Source: Sphingomonas lacusdianchii
Lineage (GTDB): Bacteria > Pseudomonadota > Alphaproteobacteria > Sphingomonadales > Sphingomonadaceae
Reading direction: 5' to 3'
NCBI RefSeq assembly: GCF_022664395.1
Contig: NZ_JAKRET010000002.1
Location: forward strand, 372,001 to 436,000
DNA: 64,000 nucleotides
This document shows, piece after piece, positions 17,294 through 26,017 of the stretch (within the stretch, counting starts at the first letter, position 1; the number at the start of each line of letters is the position of its first letter). Both the position numbers and the translations under genes were made by a program. The notes under the pieces are model-generated. The model was not told the origin of the DNA. It saw only the letters and a list, made by a program, of their open reading frames with translations, and searched no databases.

Positions 17294-17710
17294 ATGATGC
17301 TGCCACCCATGTCCCCACGACCAATGCCGCGCCGGATGCGGCTGGTGCGACTAGGCTGGATCGCGCTCGGATGGTCCTTCACCGGGCTGGGCGTGATCGG
17401 CGCTCTGCTACCGGTTATGCCGACGACGATCTTCCTGATCCTCGCCGCTGCCTGTTTCGCGCGCGGTTCGCCCCGGCTGGAGCGCTGGCTGCTCGATCAC
17501 CCCCGTTTCGGCCCGACGCTCGTCGCATGGCGACGCGACGGCGCGATCGGCCGCCGGGCGAAGGGAATGGCGTGCGGCGGCATCGCCTTTGGCTTTGGGG
17601 CGTTCCTGATCGGCGCCCGGCCGGGAATGGAGCTGGCCGCGCTGGTCGGAGCGCTGATGACAGCCTGCGCCGCCTATATCCTGACCCGTCCGGCGCCGAT
17701 CGACCGCTGA
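17294..17710 (+). CDS. YbaN-family (DUF454) inner-membrane protein
   Basis: A 138-residue membrane protein. After a basic start (MPRRMRLVRLG) come helices IALGWSFTGLGVIGALLPVMPTTIFLILAAACFARGS and, later, GIAFGFGAFLIGA and LAALVGALMTACAAYIL. The LGxxGxLLPxMPTTPFLxLAAxCFARSSP core is the DUF454 hallmark. Function is unknown in the family. Several in-frame ATGs follow the first (17297, 17309, 17324). The first is kept because AGGGTG precedes it. It is a single gene with a convergent neighbour. Confidence 0.82.
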   Translation: MMLPPMSPRPMPRRMRLVRLGWIALGWSFTGLGVIGALLPVMPTTIFLILAAACFARGSPRLERWLLDHPRFGPTLVAWRRDGAIGRRAKGMACGGIAFGFGAFLIGARPGMELAALVGALMTACAAYILTRPAPIDR

Positions 17711-17769
17711 CGACCAGCCATTCATGCTTCGTGGCGCATAGCGGCAGGGGCTGATGTCCGCACCGTCGC

Positions 17770-20343
17770 TCAGCCTATCTCGATGACCTGGATCAAGTCC
17801 GGCATTGGCGTGCCGTTGGTCGACAGCGCGGCGAGACTAGCCTGCAACTCGTCGTTGCGGAACGGTTTCGTCAGGCGAGGGACGTCGGAGTCAATTCCCG
17901 CCTCCTCGGCATAGCCCGATACGATCAGCACCGGCAGCGCCGGATGGCTTGCCTTCAGCATCCGCGCCAGCTGCGCACCGCTGATGCCGGGCATCAGATG
18001 GTCGGTGACGACGATATCAGGGGTCAGCCCCTCGCGCATAATGCGCAACGCATCCTCGGCCGATACCGCCTCGACCACGCGATATTGCAGATCGGTCAGC
18101 ATGTGCGCGGTGCTCATGCGGACCAGTTCTTCGTCGTCGATCAACAGTACGGTGCCGATCCGCCCCGGCATCGCCAGCATGTCGGGCATGGGTTCGGCCT
18201 CGCAGATCGTCAGCGAGCTGACCGGAAACCACAGGCTGACCACCGTACCGTGACCGGGGGTGCTGTCGATCGTCAGACCGCCGCCGAGCTGCGCGGTCAG
18301 GCCATGGACCATCGACAGGCCAAGGCCTGTGCCCTTGCCAACGCCCTTGGTCGAGAAGAACGGTTCGATCGCGCGGCGGCGGGTTTCCTCGTCCATGCCG
18401 AATCCGCTGTCGCCGACGCTCAACCGGACATAGTCGCCCGGCGGAATGCCGGCGACATGGGTCGACAACACGCTTTCCCGCCGCGCCGTGATCGTCAGCG
18501 TGCCGCCATCGGGCATCGCATCGCGCGCATTCACCGCAAGGTTCAACAGCGCCATTTCGAGCTGGTTCAGATCGGCGCGTGCCGGGGGCAGGTCGGCAAA
18601 ATCGACTCGCATCGCGATCGTCGGGCCCAGCGTCGACCCGATCAGCCCGGTCATGCTGTCGATCACCCGCGCAACGTCGACGGCGGTCGGTTGCAGCGGT
18701 TGCCGCCGGGCGAAGGCCAGCAGGCGCTGGACCAGTGTCTTCGCGCGCTCGGCCGATTGCAGTGCGCCGCCGATCAGCCGCTGTTCGCGCTCGGTGCCGA
18801 CACCCTTGCGCACCAGCATGTCGAGCGAACCGATGATCGGAGTCAACAGGTTGTTGAAATCATGCGCGACCCCGCCGGTCAGGCTGCCCATCGCCTCCAT
18901 CTTCTGGCTCTGCCGCAGCGCATCGCGCGCGACCTCCAGATCCGTTTCTCGCGCCTTGGCGTCGCTGAGGTCGCGGCCGACCGCGACGAAATTCATTCCG
19001 TCGGCTTCGGGCGCGACGGTCCATTCGATATGTTTCCAGTCACCGTCGCGGGTGGAGATGCGGTTCTCGAAACGCGCCGGCTGGCGGGACTGCGCCATGG
19101 CGGCGATCGCCGCCAGCGTCTGCGGCTCGTCGTCGGGGTGCATCAGGCTGGCATAGCCGCGCGACAGCAGCTCGGCTTCGCTCCAGCCCAGGATCTTCGT
19201 CCAGGCCGGGCTGACCGCCGACATCATGCCGGCATAATCGGCGCGCGCCAGCATGTCCTGCGACAGGTTCCACAACCGGTCGCGCTCGGCGGACCGGATC
19301 GCGACCTGCTCCTCCAGCGTTTCGTTCAGCCGGCGCAGACCCTCTTCGGCGCGGGCGCGTTCGACCGCGTTCTTCACGCGTTCGCCGACTTCGCGGATCA
19401 GGTTTTCCTCGGCCTGCGTCCATGTCCGCGGTGTTGCCGACTGCACGGCAAGTACCCCGACCCGATCCGTTTCATCGAACAGCAGGACGTCGACGAACGC
19501 CGCGACACAGCGTTCGGCCAGCCCCGACCGGGTTTCGTCGTTCAGGTCCATGTTGTTGGGAATGTCGCAGCATACCAGCGGTTGACCGCTGCGATAGGCC
19601 GTGAGCAGGCCGGGGCCGAAGGCAGCGAGGGAGTGGACGCCTGCGATGGAAGGGACTCCGCGACAATGGTCGCGTTCGACGACCATCATGCCTTCGTTGC
19701 TGATCTCGGCGTAGAAGACTCGCGACGCGCCCAGCCATTCGGCAATGCGTTCGGACGCGACGGTGGTGATCTCCGCCCGCGTGGCCAGCGGCCGCAGCGC
19801 ATCGGACAGCGACAGCAGAAACTGGCTGTGGCGCACGCTCGCGAACCGTTCGGTCGTGTCGGCGAGGATGCAGATCACGCCCGCCGGGACGCCTGCTTCG
19901 TCGAGCACCGGCGAATAGTCGAGGTCCATCCACACCTGTTCGGGGCGCCCGCTACGTGCCAGCTTCAGTTCCTGATCGCGGTACCGCAACGTCCCGCCAG
20001 CCAGTACTGTCTGCATCACATGATCGTTGAACGCCGCGACCTCGGGCCATCCTTCGCGGACGTTCGAGCCGAGCAGAAGCGGGTGCCGGGCATCGGCGAA
20101 CACCGAATAGGCGTCGTTATAGAGCATCACGCCCTCGACGCCCCATAGCAGCACCATGGGCACCGGCGAGCGGAGTGCCATGGCGAGCGTCGTGCGCAGG
20201 CATTGCGGCCAATCGTCGATGGGTCCGAGCGGCGTTCGCGTCCAATCGTGCCCGGCGATCAGCATGGCGCATTCGCCGCCACCGGCGAGAAACCCCGGCG
20301 TGGCATGCGGGGGTTGCGCCGGAGAAACGGGAAAATCCGACAT
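17770..20343 (-). CDS. hybrid sensor histidine kinase/response regulator (PAS-GAF-PAS-HK-REC)
   Basis: A soluble hybrid kinase of 857 residues from the ATG at 20343; a TTG at 20355 with AGGA upstream is an alternative. Order by eye: an N-terminal PAS (about 10-160, GGGECAMLIAGHDWTRTPLGP, common in HWE and hybrid kinases), a GAF-like region (about 170-325), a PAS (about 355-470), HisKA with H-box GGVAHDFNNLLTPIIGSLDML, HATPase motifs (VNARDAM, GDSGFGMDEE, GKGTGLGLSMVHG) and a C-terminal receiver with Asp in DIVVTDHLMPGISG. No membrane helices are seen, so the signal is cytoplasmic. It diverges from the LOV operon across a region with a 22-bp palindrome. Its output partner is not obvious. Confidence 0.9.
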   Translation of the reverse strand: MSDFPVSPAQPPHATPGFLAGGGECAMLIAGHDWTRTPLGPIDDWPQCLRTTLAMALRSPVPMVLLWGVEGVMLYNDAYSVFADARHPLLLGSNVREGWPEVAAFNDHVMQTVLAGGTLRYRDQELKLARSGRPEQVWMDLDYSPVLDEAGVPAGVICILADTTERFASVRHSQFLLSLSDALRPLATRAEITTVASERIAEWLGASRVFYAEISNEGMMVVERDHCRGVPSIAGVHSLAAFGPGLLTAYRSGQPLVCCDIPNNMDLNDETRSGLAERCVAAFVDVLLFDETDRVGVLAVQSATPRTWTQAEENLIREVGERVKNAVERARAEEGLRRLNETLEEQVAIRSAERDRLWNLSQDMLARADYAGMMSAVSPAWTKILGWSEAELLSRGYASLMHPDDEPQTLAAIAAMAQSRQPARFENRISTRDGDWKHIEWTVAPEADGMNFVAVGRDLSDAKARETDLEVARDALRQSQKMEAMGSLTGGVAHDFNNLLTPIIGSLDMLVRKGVGTEREQRLIGGALQSAERAKTLVQRLLAFARRQPLQPTAVDVARVIDSMTGLIGSTLGPTIAMRVDFADLPPARADLNQLEMALLNLAVNARDAMPDGGTLTITARRESVLSTHVAGIPPGDYVRLSVGDSGFGMDEETRRRAIEPFFSTKGVGKGTGLGLSMVHGLTAQLGGGLTIDSTPGHGTVVSLWFPVSSLTICEAEPMPDMLAMPGRIGTVLLIDDEELVRMSTAHMLTDLQYRVVEAVSAEDALRIMREGLTPDIVVTDHLMPGISGAQLARMLKASHPALPVLIVSGYAEEAGIDSDVPRLTKPFRNDELQASLAALSTNGTPMPDLIQVIEIG

Positions 20344-20569
20344 TAGGAAGGTCAAGGTCCTGGACTAGGGCGCGTTCCGTGCAGTGCGTCACACGGGCCG
20401 CTCGGAGACATAATGCTCCTACCACGAATATGATCCGGATCATATTCTCATCCGATGGTTGGACGTGTACCGCGCCGCAATCTGGAACAGTCGTCGCTCC
20501 GGCGCGGCCGCATGGGTTGTTATCGTAGCGGATTTGCGCGTAATCCGCTGATTCGGAAAAGGAGCGCGC
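20344..20569. promoter_or_regulatory. divergent control region with a 22-bp perfect palindrome (20426-20447)
   Basis: The region separates the hybrid kinase gene (minus) from the LOV operon (plus). Bases 20426-20447 form a perfect palindrome: GAATATGATCC followed by its exact reverse complement, unusually AT-rich for this DNA. It is about 80 bases from the kinase start and about 120 from the LOV start, suited to controlling both genes. The LOV gene has a strong ribosome site (AAGGAG) 6 bases before its GTG. The bound regulator is unknown. Confidence 0.5.
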
Positions 20570-21127
20570 GTGCAACAGGAACCGCCAGGGTCGCTGGTCG
20601 ACTATCTACGACAGTCGCGCGTGGCGTTGGCACTCGCGTCTGCCCATGGCGACAATCATCTGCTGATGGTCAACGCCCCGTTCTCCGCGCTGACCGGCTA
20701 TACCGCCGAGGACGTGGTCGGTCGCAATTGTCGTCTGTTGCAACGCGAGGCGCCGAACGCGCAGCCACGCGCCAGGCTGCGCGAGTTCCTGGCGCAACCG
20801 GACCAGACCAACGTCAGGACCCCGATCGTCAATTTCCGCAAGGACGGGACACCGTTCGTCAATCTGCTCTACATGTCCCGTCTTCGATCGATCGACGGGC
20901 GATCGGATTTCATCTTCGCATCGCAATTCGACGTCAGCCGTTCCCAGCCCGAGATGCTGGCCGAATATGACGAACAGCTTCGCGCGACGCTCGGCAGGCT
21001 GGTGCCGATTGCCGGCGAGGCCGGGATCGTCGTCGAAGGTACATTGCTGACGATCGCCAACAGTGCCGCGATCGTTGCGCAGGCCAAGATGATGTTGTCC
21101 GATCTGGAGTCCGCGCCCGGTGCATGA
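20570..21127 (+). CDS. short LOV-domain blue-light photosensor
   Basis: A 185-residue protein with one LOV domain (about 15-125) and a helical C-terminal tail. The flavin-binding signature is intact: GRNCRLLQ with photoactive Cys54, Asn/Arg contacts in NFRKDGTPFVNLLYMSRL, and the glutamine of FIFASQFDVS (Gln119). In this family blue light makes a Cys-flavin adduct that alters the flanking helices. There is no attached kinase or HTH domain, so output must go through a partner. It overlaps the CheB-CheR-HWE kinase gene by 8 bases, which makes that kinase the prime candidate. The start is GTG with AAGGAG upstream. Confidence 0.9.
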   Translation: MQQEPPGSLVDYLRQSRVALALASAHGDNHLLMVNAPFSALTGYTAEDVVGRNCRLLQREAPNAQPRARLREFLAQPDQTNVRTPIVNFRKDGTPFVNLLYMSRLRSIDGRSDFIFASQFDVSRSQPEMLAEYDEQLRATLGRLVPIAGEAGIVVEGTLLTIANSAAIVAQAKMMLSDLESAPGA

Positions 21128-24100
21128 TGTGACGACGTCGCGCAGCAAGGCGGCACCGCCGACGGCAGCAGTGCCGATCGTCGGTATCGGCGCCTCGGCC
21201 GGCGGGCTGGAAGCGCTGCGCGAGATGCTGGCTCCGGCGACCTTGCCGACCGGCCTCGCCTTCGTCGTGGTCCAGCATCTCGATCCCAATCACGAAAGCA
21301 TGCTGGCGCAACTGCTCGATCGCAACACAGCGTTGCAGGTGCTGCAAAGTGCCGGCGGCGAGCGGATCGAGGCTGATACCGTCTATATCATCCCGCCCGG
21401 GCGCGGGTTGGCGGTGCGCGACGGCGTGCTGGAACTGACCGAGTTCCAGCAACCGCGCGGGCTACGCCGGCCGATCGACGACTTCTTCCTGTCGTTGGCC
21501 AGCGACCAGCAATCGAACGCCGCCTGCGTCATCCTGTCGGGCACCGGTGCCGATGGCACGACCGGACTGCGTGCGATCAAGGAGAATGGCGGGGTCTGCG
21601 TCGCGCAACAGCCCGAAAGCGCGCGCTATGACGGGATGCCGTTGTCGGCGGTCGGGACCGGCATGACCGATTTCGTCCGGCCGCCGGGCGAAATCCTTGA
21701 ATGCCTGCAAAGCTTTTTCGAACGGCGTCGCAGCGATCCCGGCGAGCATGAAGCCGATGTCGTCGCGGACCATGTCGACGAACTGTGCCGCGTGCTGCGA
21801 TCGGCGATCGGCCACGATTTTTCGGGCTATAAGCGATCGACCTTCGTCCGCCGGGTCGAACGGCGCATGCATGTGCTCGGCATCGATACCGGCCGCGCCT
21901 ATCTGTCGCGGGTGCGCGGCGATGCGAGCGAATGCGAGGCGCTGTTCCGCGACCTGCTTATCAACGTCACCCGCTTCTTCCGCGATCCCGAAGCGTTCGA
22001 GCAGTTGCGCGTCCGCGTCATCGAACCGCTGATGGCACAGCGACCGCCCGACGAAGACCTGCGCGTCTGGGTGCCGGGTTGTTCGAGCGGCGAGGAAGCC
22101 TACACCATCGCGATGCTCTTTGCCGAGGCGGCACGCAAGACCGGCCAGCCGCTGGCGGTGCAGATCTTCGCGACCGATATCGACGAACAGATGCTCGCCA
22201 TCGCGCGCGAGGGCAGTTATCCGACCTCGGCACTGGTCGATCTGCCGCCGGCGCTGCGCGAACGCTATACCGTTCCCCATACCGACCGGTTCTCTATCAC
22301 GTCGTCGATCCGCGACATGATTCGCTTCTCCAGCCACAGCCTGGTTAAGGATCCGCCCTTTTCGCGCATCGACCTGGTGTCGTGTCGCAACCTGCTGATC
22401 TATTTCGACGACCGGTTGCAGCAGTCGGTCGTGCCCCTGTTCCACTTCGCACTGCGCGAAGGCGGCTATCTGTTTCTCGGGCCGTCGGAAAGCGTCGGTC
22501 GGTTCGAACATCTGTTCCAGCCGCTCGATCAACCGGCGCGACTGTTCGTCCGGAGGGCGGGTGCGACCAGCTATCCGATCGACCTGCCGGCCAATACCCA
22601 TCCGCCGGTCGTCCGGCGCGAGCGCGGCGAACGCACCGACAGCCGGTCGTTGGCGGGGGAGGGGACGGCCGTTCGGCGGATGGTCGAACGTTATGCACCG
22701 CCCAGCCTGATCGTCGATCAGGATGGTGGAATCATCTCTGCCTATGGCAAGCTCAGCCGCTATTTCGAATTTCCGGTGACGCGGACGGGCGGCAGCAGCG
22801 CGGTCAACCTCGCGCGGCCGGGCCTTCGCACCGTGATCGGCCCGCTGCTGCGGCAGGCGCGCGACGAACGGCGGCGGACGATCGCGCGCGACGTGACCGT
22901 CCAGACCGATTACGGCAACCAGCCGATCGAGGTGATTTGCGACCCACTGGGCGATGGCACCTTGTTGTTCGTGTTCCGCGAAACCGGCCCGTTCCGCCCG
23001 GCCGATGACGACGATATGCGCGATCTCGAGGCCCGGCACGACCATATGGAGGCACTCGAAGACGATCTGCGCCTGACCCGCCACCGCCTGCGCTCGGCGA
23101 TCGAGGAACTGGAGACCGCGAACGAGGAGTTGAAGAGCTCCAACGAAGAAATGATGTCGATGAACGAGGAGCTTCAATCGACCAACGAGGAACTGTCGAC
23201 CGTCAATGATGAGCTGAAGAGCAAGGTCGACCAGCTGACGGTCGCCAATTCCGATCTGCGCAATTTCTACGAATCGACCGAACTGGCCGTCGTTGTGCTC
23301 GACGCCGACATGAAGGTCCGCAGCTATACCGACGCAGCGACGACGATTTTCCCGTTAAAGCCCGCCGATCGCGGCCGCCCGCTGACCGATGTCGCCAGCC
23401 GGTTACAGGGCGCCGATCACCTCGAAGATGCCCGCGCAGTCGTGGGTGGCGCCGCCCCCCGCCAGCGGCGGGTCCGTACGCTCGATGGCCAGCGCATCTT
23501 TTCGATGCGCGCGTTGCCCTATCGCAAGCAGAGTGGCGCCGTAGATGGCGCGACGCTGGTGCTCACCGACATTACCGACGCGCTGGCGCTCGAACGGCAA
23601 CTCGCCGCCGAGCGCGAGCGGCTCGATATCGCGATCAAGGCGGCGGGCATCGGCGTTTGGGAATATGCGCCTGAGACCGGCGAACTGGTCCTCGATCCGG
23701 TCGAACGCGAACTCTTCTCGCTGAACCCGCACGACGGCGACGATATCGCCGCGCTGCTCGACCGGATTGACGCGGCGGACCGCACGAATGTCGAGACGGC
23801 GCTGCGTCGCGCGGTCGAACGCAGCGGCGATTTCGAGGCGACCTTCCGTGTCCATGGGGCCGACGGGCAAACGCGCTGGGTCAAGGGCTTCGGGCGGATC
23901 GTCGCGGGCAGCACCCCCAAACGGCTGGTCGGGGTGTCGATCGACGTGACCCCCGAATATGCCGTCGCCGAAACGCGCGAACTGATGCTGCGCGAGATGA
24001 ACCACCGGGTGAAGAACCTGTTCGCGGTGATTGCCGGCATGATCACCATCGCCTCGCGCAGCCATGGCGACGTGCCTGGCTTCGCCGACGATATCCGCCG

Positions 24101-24563
24101 CCGCATCGCCGCACTCGGGGCGGCGCATTCGCTCGCTTCGCCGGCCGGACAGCCGCAGGCGGTCGGGCTGGACGATATCGTCGAAACCACGCTCGCGCCG
24201 TATCGCGATCACGCACGGATCGAAATCGACGGTCCGGTCGTTGCACTGAATCGGAATTGCCTGTCGCCGCTGGCGCTCGTTCTTCACGAATGGGCGACCA
24301 ATTCCGTGAAATACGGGGCGTTGGGCAGTAACGGAAAGCGCGGATTGCGCGTCCGGTGGCAGGCCGGGGACGGGGGAATTGAACTGACATGGACCGAGGA
24401 AGCGGACGGCACGCAGCAGCCGGCATCCGGCAAGCGTGGTTTCGGTTCGGTGCTGGTCGAAACCAGCGTGCGGCAATTGCGCGGCACGATCCACAATGTG
24501 GTTGGCGACGGGGTCTTCCGCCTGGAAATACGGCTCCCGACCGCCGTACTGCTGCGTGACTGA
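21120..24563 (+). CDS. CheB-CheR-PAS-HWE histidine kinase fusion
   Basis: A 1147-residue multidomain signalling protein. Order: CheB methylesterase (about 19-200; GASAGG Ser26, VVQHLDPNH, GTGADGTTG Asp); CheR methyltransferase (about 220-480; GYKRSTFVRRVERRM, WVPGCSSGEEAYTIAM, SCRNLLIYF); a coiled coil (about 640-705, repeated ANEELKSSNEE type); two PAS domains (about 705-945); and an HWE kinase (H-box REMNHRVKNLFAVIAGM, His962; N-box LHEWATNSVKYG; WTE motif). No stand-alone receptor genes are nearby. The start is GTG overlapping the LOV stop; another GTG at 21129 is possible. The downstream receiver gene overlaps it, indicating phosphotransfer to that protein. Confidence 0.92.
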   Translation: MHDVTTSRSKAAPPTAAVPIVGIGASAGGLEALREMLAPATLPTGLAFVVVQHLDPNHESMLAQLLDRNTALQVLQSAGGERIEADTVYIIPPGRGLAVRDGVLELTEFQQPRGLRRPIDDFFLSLASDQQSNAACVILSGTGADGTTGLRAIKENGGVCVAQQPESARYDGMPLSAVGTGMTDFVRPPGEILECLQSFFERRRSDPGEHEADVVADHVDELCRVLRSAIGHDFSGYKRSTFVRRVERRMHVLGIDTGRAYLSRVRGDASECEALFRDLLINVTRFFRDPEAFEQLRVRVIEPLMAQRPPDEDLRVWVPGCSSGEEAYTIAMLFAEAARKTGQPLAVQIFATDIDEQMLAIAREGSYPTSALVDLPPALRERYTVPHTDRFSITSSIRDMIRFSSHSLVKDPPFSRIDLVSCRNLLIYFDDRLQQSVVPLFHFALREGGYLFLGPSESVGRFEHLFQPLDQPARLFVRRAGATSYPIDLPANTHPPVVRRERGERTDSRSLAGEGTAVRRMVERYAPPSLIVDQDGGIISAYGKLSRYFEFPVTRTGGSSAVNLARPGLRTVIGPLLRQARDERRRTIARDVTVQTDYGNQPIEVICDPLGDGTLLFVFRETGPFRPADDDDMRDLEARHDHMEALEDDLRLTRHRLRSAIEELETANEELKSSNEEMMSMNEELQSTNEELSTVNDELKSKVDQLTVANSDLRNFYESTELAVVVLDADMKVRSYTDAATTIFPLKPADRGRPLTDVASRLQGADHLEDARAVVGGAAPRQRRVRTLDGQRIFSMRALPYRKQSGAVDGATLVLTDITDALALERQLAAERERLDIAIKAAGIGVWEYAPETGELVLDPVERELFSLNPHDGDDIAALLDRIDAADRTNVETALRRAVERSGDFEATFRVHGADGQTRWVKGFGRIVAGSTPKRLVGVSIDVTPEYAVAETRELMLREMNHRVKNLFAVIAGMITIASRSHGDVPGFADDIRRRIAALGAAHSLASPAGQPQAVGLDDIVETTLAPYRDHARIEIDGPVVALNRNCLSPLALVLHEWATNSVKYGALGSNGKRGLRVRWQAGDGGIELTWTEEADGTQQPASGKRGFGSVLVETSVRQLRGTIHNVVGDGVFRLEIRLPTAVLLRD

Positions 24564-24948
24564 CCCGGTCCTGCTCGTCGAGGACGAGCTGTTCATCGCG
24601 CTGGACGTACAGGCGACGATCGAGGCGGCGGGTTTCTCGGTAGAGGGTCCGTGCATGACGCTGGTCGAGGCGCAGGAGGCGGTCGATCGCTATAACGCCG
24701 CCTTCGCCGCGGCGGTGCTCGACGTCCGGTTGGCCGATGGCAATGTCTTCGAAGCGGCGGACCGGCTGCATGCCGCCGGCGTGCCGCTGATCTTCCATTC
24801 GGGCCATGCCGACGATGCCGATCTCAGGCGGCGCTATCCGCAGGCGATGGTATGTCCCAAGCCCGGCGCGCCCGACACGCTGGCAGCGGCGATCCGCCGC
24901 GCGGCGTTGCGCGACGCCGACCCGTCGCGCCGCACGGCGAACGGCTGA
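24556..24948 (+). CDS. single-domain response regulator (receiver only)
   Basis: A 130-residue receiver. The acidic patch VEDE, phospho-acceptor Asp56 (AAVLDVRLADG), FHSGHAD and the lysine in VCPKPG are present, with no output domain. The GTG start overlaps the kinase stop by 8 bases, so it is almost certainly the phosphorylation partner of the HWE kinase. Receivers next to HWE kinases often act as phosphate sinks or pass phosphate on, for example to the general stress response. No PhyR, NepR or EcfG genes are in this window. Confidence 0.88.
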   Translation: MTDPVLLVEDELFIALDVQATIEAAGFSVEGPCMTLVEAQEAVDRYNAAFAAAVLDVRLADGNVFEAADRLHAAGVPLIFHSGHADDADLRRRYPQAMVCPKPGAPDTLAAAIRRAALRDADPSRRTANG

Positions 24949-24969
24949 CCGTCCCGAACCGGGACGGTC
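24947..24969. terminator. GC-rich hairpin between convergent genes
   Basis: GACCGTCCC (24947-24955) pairs with GGGACGGTC (24961-24969), a 9-bp stem with a 5-base loop beginning inside the stop codon of the receiver gene. It sits between convergent genes, so it could end transcription from both sides. There is no T-tract, so efficiency is uncertain. Confidence 0.45.
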
Positions 24970-24984
24970 GGCGCAGTCAAAGGG

Positions 24985-25986
24985 TTACTTGGCCCAGAGC
25001 GAGCGGATCAGCCGCCCATTCTCTGTGTCCCAGCTCTTGTTGCGGTCGCCGATGCTCTCGCCGCGAAACAAATAGGTCTTCGACCAGCGCGGACCCCAGC
25101 CCCATGCTGCGCCGCCGACCACTTCGGGCGTGTTGCGGAAAAAGGCGACGATGTCGTCGACCATCGCCTTGCAGGTAAGCGGTACCGTCTTGGCGCGGCC
25201 GAACGCGAACTCCCCGACATAAAGCCGCATGCCGAGCTTGCGCGCCGCCTTTACCGAATTGCCCAGTGGCCCGGTCGGCGGATAGGGGCGGCATTCGGGC
25301 GTCGCCCCCGAACCGCCGCGATTGAAATAACGATGCGGCGACAGCCACGTGCGCTTCAGGGGGTCGAGATCGGCAAGGGTGAAGATGCCCGCGCGGTTCA
25401 GGCTGCACAGCGCGCTCTCGCACGCTTTCTTCGGATGTTCGCCGCGATCGGCGCGACCGAAACCGGACCAGCCCCGCCATTCGAGGATCAGCTGGTTGTC
25501 GACCCCGGCCTTTCGCAGCGCGTGGATCAGATCGCGGGCGTCCGGCCCCCAACTGACCCAGGTCCCGCCCTTCGGCTCGTTCTGTAAGTCGAACGCGACC
25601 AGCGGCTGGCCGCGATAGCGCCGTCCCATCCGCAGCCAGAAATCGCGGATATCGGGGTCGCCGATATTACCATAGCTGTGCTCGTCGATGACCATCAGCA
25701 TCCCGCGTGCCGTCCCCCGCCGGATGAGGGCGTCCAGCGCGGCAAGCTTCTCCGGCGTCTGCAGCCGGGAGCGCTTGACGGGCAGGCGGATGCTCTTGGC
25801 GCCGGCATCGGCATAAAAGTCGATGTCCTGCGGCTTGACCGGCAGCTCGTTCTTGAACTCCATGCCGCTGACATTCACGCCCCACCAGCGTCCCTGATTG
25901 AGGAATGCGTGGCTGTCCCTGCGCGGCGCGGCGGTGGCCGGGGTGGCCGATATGGCCAATGCGAGGAGGAGCGGGGCGAGCTTCAT
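24985..25986 (-). CDS. secreted GH5-family glycoside hydrolase (cellulase-like)
   Basis: A 333-residue exported enzyme: signal peptide MKLAPLLLALAISATPATA, then a GH5-type barrel. VNVSGMEF and KSIRLPVKRSRLQ fit strands 1 and 2. The acid/base is Glu137 in FDLQNEPKGG, and the nucleophile is Glu259 in LYVGEFAFG. It begins 31 bases before the flippase stop, on the same strand, so it is the last gene of a flippase-GH5 unit. A glycanase in a polysaccharide export cluster often trims or releases the exported polymer. That is more likely here than plant-cellulose digestion, but the substrate is not proven. Confidence 0.87.
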   Translation of the reverse strand: MKLAPLLLALAISATPATAAPRRDSHAFLNQGRWWGVNVSGMEFKNELPVKPQDIDFYADAGAKSIRLPVKRSRLQTPEKLAALDALIRRGTARGMLMVIDEHSYGNIGDPDIRDFWLRMGRRYRGQPLVAFDLQNEPKGGTWVSWGPDARDLIHALRKAGVDNQLILEWRGWSGFGRADRGEHPKKACESALCSLNRAGIFTLADLDPLKRTWLSPHRYFNRGGSGATPECRPYPPTGPLGNSVKAARKLGMRLYVGEFAFGRAKTVPLTCKAMVDDIVAFFRNTPEVVGGAAWGWGPRWSKTYLFRGESIGDRNKSWDTENGRLIRSLWAK

Positions 25987-26017
25987 GGTCCGGTTCCTTC
26001 GATGGCGGGGACGGTCC

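Noticed and set aside
17944..20148. Plus-strand open frame of 734 codons opposite the hybrid kinase
   Set aside because: Composition (Gln, Arg, Asp, His) and lack of any motif mark it as a shadow; the minus strand has all kinase motifs in order.
20484..20518. Possible EcfG-type stress promoter (GGAAC ... GTT) before the LOV gene
   Set aside because: GGAAC is at 20484-20488, but the next suitable GTT is 27 bases away, far longer than the 16-19 base spacing of known EcfG promoters.
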